Assembly: GCA_012032975.1 (NCBI GenBank)
Contig: JAAUPU010000078.1
Location: 1-8,710 of the forward strand
DNA length: 8,710 nucleotides
Reading direction: 5' to 3'
Source of the DNA: Caldilineaceae bacterium
Lineage (GTDB): Bacteria > Chloroflexota > Anaerolineae > Caldilineales > Caldilineaceae
Both the position numbers and the translations under genes were made by a program. Below are positions 1 through 5,772 of the stretch, piece after piece (position 1 is the stretch's first letter; the number at the start of each line of letters is the position of its first letter). The notes below the pieces were generated by a model. The model was not told the DNA's origin and searched no databases. It saw nothing but the letters and a program-made list of their open reading frames with translations.

Positions 1-1026
1 CCGCAGTCCGCAGTCCTGGTGGGCGACAGCACCTGGGATCCACTTGGCTATACCGGCAAGGCAAACAAGAATGTCATCCCGGCCTATCTGGCAGAGGTCG
101 ATCCCTGGCTCGGAGAGACGGCGTGTGAGAGCTGTTTTGTACAACTCAACGGTGAAGATCCGCTCTCTGAATCGGCCTTTTTGATCGACATGTGGCTGGG
201 CCGTTTCCCAGTAGAGACGAATGCCGAGCTCAATGTGATCATTGACAAGATCATTGGCTATGAAAACGCGACCAACCTCCTTGCGCCCTGGCGTAGCCGA
301 AGCGTCTTCCTGGCGGACAATTATTATTACCCCGACGGCCAGAAGGACAAGGCAGGCGACTTTGCGTTCTTCTCTGACAACGCGGTCGAGCTCCAGGATG
401 ATGCGATCTTGACGACGCGCGTCTATTACGATCCCTTTCCGCGGCTGAGCGATCCAGGCAACCTGGAAGGGTGGCGTGAACCCAACGTGACCAAAGCACG
501 GGTCAAAGCGTTCGAGGCCATGAATGCTGGCGCCGGGATCGTCACCTATAATGGACACAGCCACCACGAGCAGTGGGCCGTCACAGACACCAGCTTTGCC
601 CGGCCCTACCTCTTCAATTCTATCGATGTCAAGGATCTAACCAATCAGGATGCGCTGTTTATTGGTCTGTCGATGACCTGCTTCACGTCCCAGTTCATCA
701 AGACCGCATCGGAGGGTCACGTCACGCTGGATGAGGATCTGCTGCTTCATGCCGGCGGCGGCGCGGTCACGATGTGGGGTCCGGCTGGTCTGAGTGTTGC
801 CTGGGGTCACGATTACCTCCAGACTGGCTTTCACCAGGCGCTCTGGTCCAAAAAGCCGTTCACGGCCAGGGTGGGTGAGCTGGTCGAAGCGGGCTACACA
901 AATCTGGCCACCACGGGAACCTGTTGCCAAGACGTGGCGCACACCTTTCTGATCGTCGGTGACCCTCTCACCAAAGTCCGTGCAGCACCCACAGATCGGC
1001 TGTATCTGCCGTTGGTCGTCCGATAA
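1..1026 (+). CDS. Gingipain-like peptidase (family C25), C-terminal part, first tandem copy
   Basis: Partial gene: the reading frame is open to base 1, so the N-terminus lies outside the window. The protein is probably a secreted cysteine peptidase. Visible family features are the GDSTWDP segment near the start, which follows the N-terminal Rossmann-like part in C25 enzymes, then a candidate catalytic His (codon 556-558, in TYNGHSHH) and, 41 residues later, a candidate catalytic Cys (codon 679-681, in LSMTCFTSQF). A late VGDPLT segment closes the domain. The chain ends in LYLPLVVR, shared in form with the next gene. A CxxC pair (ETACESC) and a CC pair (GTCCQD) are conserved with the second copy and could form disulfides. 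Roughly 60% of residues match copy 2 by eye (not computed). The frame is intact, unlike copy 2. Its true substrate is unknown, and proteolytic activity is inferred from the family. Confidence 0.85.
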   Translation, partial: PQSAVLVGDSTWDPLGYTGKANKNVIPAYLAEVDPWLGETACESCFVQLNGEDPLSESAFLIDMWLGRFPVETNAELNVIIDKIIGYENATNLLAPWRSRSVFLADNYYYPDGQKDKAGDFAFFSDNAVELQDDAILTTRVYYDPFPRLSDPGNLEGWREPNVTKARVKAFEAMNAGAGIVTYNGHSHHEQWAVTDTSFARPYLFNSIDVKDLTNQDALFIGLSMTCFTSQFIKTASEGHVTLDEDLLLHAGGGAVTMWGPAGLSVAWGHDYLQTGFHQALWSKKPFTARVGELVEAGYTNLATTGTCCQDVAHTFLIVGDPLTKVRAAPTDRLYLPLVVR

Positions 1027-1049
1027 GCCGATGGGTGGAGATTGAGATT

Positions 1050-1054
1050 AGGAG
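1050..1054 (+). promoter_or_regulatory. Ribosome binding site for second C25 peptidase
   Basis: AGGAG lies 10 bases upstream of the ATG at 1065. It favours that ATG over the in-frame GTG at 1035, which has no Shine-Dalgarno and lies only 9 bases after the stop of the previous gene. Confidence 0.6.
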
Positions 1055-1064
1055 TGCAAGCAAA

Positions 1065-2429
1065 ATGAACGCAGGCCAACAAAACGCATCAACGATGCAC
1101 GGTGCATGGCTGGTTGCGCTGGTTCGGACGCGGTCGGTTGTATGGTTGGCTGCACTGCTCTTGCCGCCATTGATCTTGCTGTCCAGTTCCATTGAGGTCA
1201 ACGGGCAAGCGGCAGCCAATGCAGGGGTACAAGTGCAAGCCGTCGGCGCCGATGTGCGTCTCTCTTGGCGCATGGGCGGCGAGGCTGACCAGCTTAGCTT
1301 TGCCACGGCTGAGGTCGGTCTGCCACTCCAGCCATTCGCCGGCTATCTACTGCCCATCCATCTGGAGACCGTTGAGTTGCAGAGCGACCAGCCCGTCGCC
1401 GCGCAGATCGCCCACATTGAGAGCATCGCTTGGGATGGGCACTTGACCCTGGCAGAGATGACGCCAGCGGCCCTTGACATGCCGCCCGATCCGGCCTTCG
1501 CCCCGTCGTCCGAACCACGACTGCCCAGCGCGCCGATCACCCTTCTCCGTGAGGGAACGATGCGCGACACCCGGATCGCAGTAGTCGCCATCAGCCCGAT
1601 CTACCAGGGACCGGACGACCCCACGCCGCGCCTCGCGCTTGAACTCGACGCCCTGATTTCTGGCGGGGCGCCGGTGACCGACAGCGCCGCGCTTTGGGCA
1701 GAGAGTTTCGGCGACTCGACCGGCGCTGTTCGGCACGTTGTGGCCAGCGAAAACCCGCCCGCTCCCACCAATCCCCTCGCTTCCAAAAGCGCCATCAAGG
1801 TGAGCGTCGCCAACAGTGGCATCCAGCGCGTGACAGGAACTGCATTGGGCGCCGCCGGTCTGAATCTCGGCGCTACAGATCCGGCGAAGCTGCACCTCTA
1901 CCTCCGCGGGGTCGAAGTACCACTGCATGTGATCGACCGCAGCCCCGCCGGGCAACTCAACGACAGCGACGAAATTCGCTTCTATGCGCCGGCTCCGGGC
2001 GACCGTTGGAACGCTACAGACACCTACTGGCTTGCCGTCCAGTCGAACCCAGGTATGCGGATGAGCAGCCGCTCGGTCGCTCCACAGGGCGGGAGCGTCG
2101 CCACACGCAACACGGCGCTGGAGCGGGGTGTTTGGGAAACAAACGCAATATACGATTCAACCCTCTGGAGTCAGGAGGACGAACACTGGTTTGCCGCTGC
2201 GATGATCGTTGGCCCCACTACGTCGCCGTCCGACTACCCGACGCTATCCGCCAAGATCGACACGGTGCTGCCGCTGGCAAGCGGTAGTGGCGAACCATCC
2301 ACCTTTCGCATTCGTGGGATCGTCCATGACCGTCGGGACCGTGACGCCTTCAACAGACCCATTGGACCCACTATCATCAACCATAAGCTTCAGGCCAAGA
2401 TAGGTGGTACAACGACCCTATTTGAGTGA
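1065..2429 (+). CDS. Gingipain-like peptidase (C25), second tandem copy, N-terminal fragment (frameshifted gene)
   Basis: First of three pieces of one gene that would encode about 1006 residues over 1065-4083 if two one-base shifts were repaired. This piece carries the export signal: Arg21 and Arg23, a hydrophobic stretch at about residues 25-43, and a plausible signal peptidase site after NGQA (about residue 49). A long propeptide-like region follows. Further on, a segment beginning SAIKVSVANSGIQRVTG, with the later YLRGVEVP, SDEIRFYAPAP and DTYWL, matches the pre-catalytic domain seen ahead of C25 catalytic domains. The frame ends at a TGA (2427-2429) that overlaps the next open frame by GTGA. 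The start is the ATG at 1065, chosen on its AGGAG site and the resulting signal peptide. The product should be secreted. The tandem position suggests duplication and probably co-transcription with the upstream copy. Confidence 0.8.
   Translation: MNAGQQNASTMHGAWLVALVRTRSVVWLAALLLPPLILLSSSIEVNGQAAANAGVQVQAVGADVRLSWRMGGEADQLSFATAEVGLPLQPFAGYLLPIHLETVELQSDQPVAAQIAHIESIAWDGHLTLAEMTPAALDMPPDPAFAPSSEPRLPSAPITLLREGTMRDTRIAVVAISPIYQGPDDPTPRLALELDALISGGAPVTDSAALWAESFGDSTGAVRHVVASENPPAPTNPLASKSAIKVSVANSGIQRVTGTALGAAGLNLGATDPAKLHLYLRGVEVPLHVIDRSPAGQLNDSDEIRFYAPAPGDRWNATDTYWLAVQSNPGMRMSSRSVAPQGGSVATRNTALERGVWETNAIYDSTLWSQEDEHWFAAAMIVGPTTSPSDYPTLSAKIDTVLPLASGSGEPSTFRIRGIVHDRRDRDAFNRPIGPTIINHKLQAKIGGTTTLFE
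2424..2429 (+). other. Frameshift site 1 (one base apparently missing) in second C25 gene
   Basis: Frame 3 reads TTT GAG TGA and stops. The continuation is in frame 2, which itself has a TGA at 2423-2425, so the change must fall inside these few bases. One extra G (GAG GTG ACG) would join LFE to VTADFG smoothly. Confidence 0.75.
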
Positions 2430-3568
2430 CGGCCGATTTCGGACTGGCGCCAGTCCATGACTTTACCCAGACCTTGACCACACAGAACAGCGCCACCTCT
2501 CTGGCAAAATCGCCCTGTTGCCCACCCAGCTTTCCAACCGGGCTACGGCCCGACAAGGTCGAGTGGGAGCGTCCGGTACGGCTCGACTTTGCCGGCAAAG
2601 GCGGCGCCTTTTCCACCGTGCCCGGCGCGTGGCGCTATAGCTTGCAGAATAGTCCGGCGGATCGCATCCTCTACGACATCAGCGACCCCCAGCATCCGGT
2701 GTTGCTCTCGGCGCCATCCGGCGTCAACTTCGAGATCCAAGATGGCGTGGATCCACGCAGCTATTTGTTGACCGGTCAGGGAACCCAACACGAGCCAGCC
2801 GTCGCAGCCAACTTGCCGGTGAGCTTCACCCCGTCGATGGGCGCTGACGTCATCTACATTGCGCCAGTCCGGCTACACTCGGCGCTAAAGCCGCTGCTGG
2901 ATCACCGCGCTGCCCAGGGCTATCGCGTAAAGCTGGTGCGACCTCAGGAAATCTATGATGCCTGGAACTTTGGCCAAGTCGATGCAACGGCGATCCGCGA
3001 TCTGCTGCGCTATGCGTTCCACAAGTGGAGCCCGCGACCGCTGGCAGCCGTTCTCGTGGGAGACGGCACCTGGGATCCATTCCACTATGAAGGCAAATTT
3101 GGGGAGAACGTCATTCCACCCTACATGGCGGATGTGGATCCGTGGCTTCGGGAGACCGCCTGTGAAAATTGCATGGCCCAGTTGCATGGCGACGATCCCC
3201 TCTCCGAAAGCGCCTTCTTGGTCGACATTTGGTTGGGCCGGTTGCCGGTGGAGACGCCCGAAGAACTGGCCACCGTCGTCAACAAGATCGTCGGCTACGA
3301 GCAGACGCTGCACACTGCATCGTTGTGGCGAAACAGCACCCTCTTTTTTGCAGACAACTACTACTGGCCCAACGAGCAGTGCGCAGTCCGCGACACAGCC
3401 GGCGACTTCACCCGGTTCAGCGACGAGGGAATCCTGCTTCAGGATCGCGCATCTCTGCCCAGCGCGTCTACTATGACCCGTGCCCCCAGGTCACGGATCC
3501 GGCGGGCATCGAACCCTGGCGCGAGCCGGGCGCCACAGCCGCTCGCATCAACGTGCTGGACCAAATGA
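2426..3568 (+). CDS. Gingipain-like peptidase (C25), second tandem copy, middle fragment (frameshifted gene)
   Basis: Second piece of the broken peptidase gene. It contains the end of the pre-catalytic domain (DKVEWERPVRLDF) and the first half of the C25 catalytic domain. That half includes VIYIAPVRLHSALKPLLDHR, the QEIYDAWNFGQVDATAIRDLL segment, and LVGDGTWDP, which aligns with GDSTWDP at the start of the first copy. The conserved stretches NVIPPYMADVDPWL, ETACENC and DPLSESAFLVDIWLGRLPVET follow. Homology to copy 1 holds until about 3460; beyond that this frame is out-of-frame residue to the stop at 3568. It has no independent start: the GTG at 2426 is only the first codon after a stop and has no ribosome binding site. 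It is not expected to be a separate functional protein. Confidence 0.75.
   Translation: MTADFGLAPVHDFTQTLTTQNSATSLAKSPCCPPSFPTGLRPDKVEWERPVRLDFAGKGGAFSTVPGAWRYSLQNSPADRILYDISDPQHPVLLSAPSGVNFEIQDGVDPRSYLLTGQGTQHEPAVAANLPVSFTPSMGADVIYIAPVRLHSALKPLLDHRAAQGYRVKLVRPQEIYDAWNFGQVDATAIRDLLRYAFHKWSPRPLAAVLVGDGTWDPFHYEGKFGENVIPPYMADVDPWLRETACENCMAQLHGDDPLSESAFLVDIWLGRLPVETPEELATVVNKIVGYEQTLHTASLWRNSTLFFADNYYWPNEQCAVRDTAGDFTRFSDEGILLQDRASLPSASTMTRAPRSRIRRASNPGASRAPQPLASTCWTK
3458..3462 (+). other. Frameshift site 2 (one base apparently missing) in second C25 gene
   Basis: Upstream frame 2 gives LLQDRASLP and downstream frame 1 gives RVYYDP. Copy 1 reads ELQDDAILTTRVYYDP with no break. Lengthening the CCC run (3458-3460) to CCCC restores one frame (LPQRVYYDP). 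Confidence 0.8.
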
Positions 3569-4083
3569 ACCAGGGGCAAGCATTGGTCACCTACAATGGC
3601 CACGCCAACCCCTGGCAGATGGCCGTGACCGACATCAAGTTTGCTCGGCCCTACCTCTTCAACCTGATCGATGTACCCGACCTGGACAACGCCGAAAAGC
3701 TCTTCATCCAGATGTCCATGACCTGTTACACATCCCAGTTTACGCGGCCTGGAGAATTCAGCCATACCACACTCGACGAAGCCCTGCTGCTCCATCCAGA
3801 TGGCGGGGCCGTGGGCGTCTGGGGACCGGCCGGCCTGAGCGTTGCACACGGCCATGACTCGCTGCAGACTGGATTCCACAAGGCACTGCGGAACAAGACA
3901 CCGCTCACGGCACGGCTGGGCGAGCTGGTCAGCGCTGGCTATTTCGAACTCGTCACCAATGGAAGCTGTTGCCTAGACGTCGCCCACACATTCCTCTTCA
4001 GCGGCGATCCATTGACGGTCGCAGGAATCCAGCCTCTGGAGAAAATCTACCTCCCGCTCGTGCGCCGGGGCGGTCAGAACTGA
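3463..4083 (+). CDS. Gingipain-like peptidase (C25), second tandem copy, catalytic C-terminal fragment (frameshifted gene)
   Basis: Third piece of the broken peptidase gene, holding both candidate catalytic residues. These are His in TYNGHANPW (codon 3601-3603) and Cys in MSMTCYTSQF (codon 3724-3726), exactly 41 residues apart as in copy 1. The conserved blocks GGAVGVWGPAGLSVAHGHD, LQTGFHKAL, GSCCLDVAHTFLFSGDPLT and the C-terminal IYLPLVRR all match copy 1 in order and spacing. An in-frame ATG at 3565 could be picked as a start, but that would remove the first conserved block and there is no reason to expect independent translation. The catalytic half shows no internal stop and no loss of key residues, so the break is recent or an artefact. 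Confidence 0.78.
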   Translation, partial: RVYYDPCPQVTDPAGIEPWREPGATAARINVLDQMNQGQALVTYNGHANPWQMAVTDIKFARPYLFNLIDVPDLDNAEKLFIQMSMTCYTSQFTRPGEFSHTTLDEALLLHPDGGAVGVWGPAGLSVAHGHDSLQTGFHKALRNKTPLTARLGELVSAGYFELVTNGSCCLDVAHTFLFSGDPLTVAGIQPLEKIYLPLVRRGGQN

Positions 4084-4106
4084 CAAGTGCAGCGCAATCA
4101 GCTCCG

Positions 4107-5378
4107 ATGGCCAAGGCACGCAGAGGCCGCGCAGCTCCAGGCGAGAAGAGCGTGAAACAGGGCCACGTCGTCAGCGAACAGACCATGCAGCGAGATTACC
4201 ATGCCATCCAGCGCGCGCTGATCCTGACCTTTCTGCTCAACCTCGTGGCCACCGTCGTGAAGTTGGGCATCGGCCTCTCGACCGGGGCGCTGAGCCTGAT
4301 CGCTGACGGACTGGACACCCTCTTCGACGGCGTGTCCAATGTCGTCGGCCTCATTGCGGTTCGGATCAGCAGTCAACCGCCGGACGATGACCATCCCTAC
4401 GGTCACCGCAAATTCGAGACCATCGCCGCGCTCTTCGTCGCATTTGCGCTTTTTCTCGTCGCCTGGGAACTGGCCACCAGCTCGTTGGCTCGCCTCCAGG
4501 ATCCCGCGCCCCCAACGGTCAGCCAATGGACGGTCATCGCACTGCTCTTCAGCATGGCCGTTCAGGGAGCGGCCGGTATCTGGGAGCTTGCCAAAGGAAG
4601 GCAACTCCAAAGCGAGATTCTGATCGCAGATGCCAGACACACGCTCTCCACAATCGGTGTCAGCGCAACCGTCCTGGCGGGGCTTCTGCTGGTCGCGCTT
4701 GGCTACCCGCGCGCCGATCCACTCGTCGCCCTCTTCGTAGCCGGCTTCATCGCCAAGGTCGGCGTCGAAACGCTGCGCGACAACATCCCCACGCTCGTCG
4801 ACCGAGCGCCCCTGCCCGCAGAAAACATCGCGGACGTCGTGTCCGGTGTCGAAGGCGTCGAAAGCTTCCACCGCATCCGCAGCCGCGGGCCGGCCGACAA
4901 TGTCGCCGTGGACCTCCATGTGCGCGTGGCGCCGCATCTGGCAATGCAGGATGCCAACGCCATCGCCGATGAGGTGAGAAGACGCCTGCTCAACCTGCCC
5001 GGTGTCGGCGACGTCACCGTACATGCCGAGGCCGAACGCACACCGGAAAGCAACCTCGATCTCTACACTGCCGCAAGGCTGGCCGCCCAAGAACTCAACG
5101 TCACCATTCACGAGTTCTGGGTCCACGAAACGGAGAGAAACCTGGCGCTCCATCTGCACGTGGGCGTAGACCCCAACAGCACGCTGTCCACCGCACACGA
5201 CGATGTAGACCGTCTCGAACAACTGATCCTGACCCGGGATGCCTCCAAGTCAAAACGGTCAACAGCCACATCGAGCTCGCGGCCACCGAAGTGCTGCCAA
5301 GTGCCGAAGTCAGCAAGGGCTATCAGCAGCGAATCACGCGGCTCATCCAGTCCGCGGCGGACGGAATTCCAGCCTTGA
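4107..5378 (+). CDS. Cation diffusion facilitator metal transporter, main part (frameshifted gene)
   Basis: CDF-family efflux protein, a proton-coupled exporter of Zn(II) or a similar divalent metal in the cytoplasmic membrane. The hydrophobic part has the usual six-helix pattern. TM2 carries the metal-site pair D70/D74 (ADGLDTLFDGVSN). The TM2-TM3 loop has the family signature DDDHPYGHRKFETIAAL. TM5 carries H178 (ADARHTLST), but the usual Asp four residues later is Thr182. A ZT-dimer domain follows (GVESFHRIRSRG...VAVDLHVRVAPHLAMQDANAIADEV). A second similar module follows (LNVTIHEFWVHETERNLALHLHVGVDP...). The frame is correct to about 5248; the tail to 5378 is out of frame. Start alternatives are ATG 4107, GTG 4152 and ATG 4185. 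The last gives the family's usual short N-terminus before TM1, and none has a good ribosome binding site. The gene begins 23 bases after the peptidase stop. Confidence 0.88.
   Translation: MAKARRGRAAPGEKSVKQGHVVSEQTMQRDYHAIQRALILTFLLNLVATVVKLGIGLSTGALSLIADGLDTLFDGVSNVVGLIAVRISSQPPDDDHPYGHRKFETIAALFVAFALFLVAWELATSSLARLQDPAPPTVSQWTVIALLFSMAVQGAAGIWELAKGRQLQSEILIADARHTLSTIGVSATVLAGLLLVALGYPRADPLVALFVAGFIAKVGVETLRDNIPTLVDRAPLPAENIADVVSGVEGVESFHRIRSRGPADNVAVDLHVRVAPHLAMQDANAIADEVRRRLLNLPGVGDVTVHAEAERTPESNLDLYTAARLAAQELNVTIHEFWVHETERNLALHLHVGVDPNSTLSTAHDDVDRLEQLILTRDASKSKRSTATSSSRPPKCCQVPKSARAISSESRGSSSPRRTEFQP
5236..5248 (+). other. Frameshift site 3 in CDF transporter gene
   Basis: The protein switches from frame 3 (RLEQLILTR) to frame 2 (VKTVNSHIELAATEVLPS). 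The switch is a net -1, either one base lost or two gained. Shortening GGG (5236-5238) and CC (5245-5246) by one base each would give TRMPQVKTVNSHIE, a very natural end for a ZT-dimer module. Confidence 0.75.
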
Positions 5379-5614
5379 ATGATCCCCACGCCATCCAGAT
5401 CCGCCAGGTGGAAGGCAAGCTCTTCATCACTATCGAAGCAAGAGTTGACGGCGGCCTGTCCATCGTCCAGGCCCACGACCTCAGCACCCAGCTGCAGGAA
5501 GCCGTACGCGCCATCGTGCCAAACACAAGCGAAGTCCTGGTCCATCTGGAACCAGAAGAAGCCGACCTCCCCACCACAGCAGACGCTGACCGCCACACCC
5601 CAAAACCACGCTGA
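5249..5614 (+). CDS. CDF transporter, C-terminal part with third ZT-dimer-like module (frameshifted gene)
   Basis: Continuation of the CDF gene in another frame; the repaired gene (4107-5614) would encode about 502 residues against roughly 300 for a minimal CDF protein. The first residues (VKTVNSHIELAATEV) finish the second C-terminal module. The rest (SKGYQQRITRLIQSAADGIP...HAIQIRQVEGKLFITIEARVDGGLSIVQAHDLSTQLQEAVRAIVPNTSEVLVHLEPEE) has the same order as a ZT-dimer domain. That order is helix, beta-strand with charged pairs, the I.V.AHDLS-like helix start, then a final strand ending in VLVHLEP. The last part is a charged tail. As a separate open frame it would start at GTG 5291, mid-domain and without a ribosome binding site, so it should be read as part of the transporter. 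Confidence 0.78.
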   Translation, partial: VKTVNSHIELAATEVLPSAEVSKGYQQRITRLIQSAADGIPALNDPHAIQIRQVEGKLFITIEARVDGGLSIVQAHDLSTQLQEAVRAIVPNTSEVLVHLEPEEADLPTTADADRHTPKPR

Positions 5615-5688
5615 CTGGGTCCGCATCGCCCCGGACGAAATGACGCCAAGCAACCGCAGCCGCGCAAGAAATCCTCGCGAATTGGCCA

Positions 5689-5717
5689 TTGACTTAGAAC
5701 ATACGTTCTGATACAAT
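5689..5717 (+). promoter_or_regulatory. Sigma-70-type promoter overlapping LexA-type operators
   Basis: TTGACT (5689-5694) and TACAAT (5712-5717) are separated by exactly 17 bases, a near-consensus housekeeping promoter. The expected start of transcription is near 5724, about 50 bases ahead of the ATG at 5773. The spacer is filled by one operator, and the second begins 3 bases after the -10 element. Confidence 0.75.
5697..5708. promoter_or_regulatory. LexA-type (SOS) operator 1
   Basis: GAACATACGTTC fits the GAAC-RNRY-GTTC core of the Bacillus/actinobacterial LexA box (CGAACRNRYGTTYC). It lies in the promoter spacer, where bound repressor would block RNA polymerase. That LexA is the binder is inferred; lexA is not in the window. 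Confidence 0.68.
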
Positions 5718-5720
5718 CTA

Positions 5721-5732
5721 GAACATACGTTC
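5721..5732. promoter_or_regulatory. LexA-type (SOS) operator 2
   Basis: A second, identical GAACATACGTTC lies just downstream of the -10 element. Its centre is 24 bases from operator 1, slightly more than two helical turns, so two repressor dimers could sit on nearly the same face. Confidence 0.68.
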
Positions 5733-5772
5733 TGATTGCGGCTTCAGCCGTTCTGTTTTCGATGCCGCAGCC

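Larger units (their letters stand above)
5695..5736 (+). repeat. 18-bp perfect direct repeat carrying the two operators
   Basis: TAGAACATACGTTCTGAT occurs at 5695-5712 and 5719-5736. Conservation extends beyond the 12-base palindromic core, and the TGAT end of the first copy overlaps the -10 element. Confidence 0.9.

Noticed and set aside
1347..1955. 202-residue minus-strand frame and overlapping plus-strand frames inside the peptidase
   Set aside because: These are shadows of the C25 pre-catalytic region, which is recognisable in its own frame.
3458..3462. Programmed frameshifting as explanation for the coding breaks
   Set aside because: No slippery heptamer with downstream structure is seen at any of the sites, and four programmed shifts of mixed direction in three unrelated genes is implausible.
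4098..5222. 374-residue open frame on the minus strand
   Set aside because: It is fully antisense to the CDF transporter, whose protein matches family motifs. The antisense product shows none.
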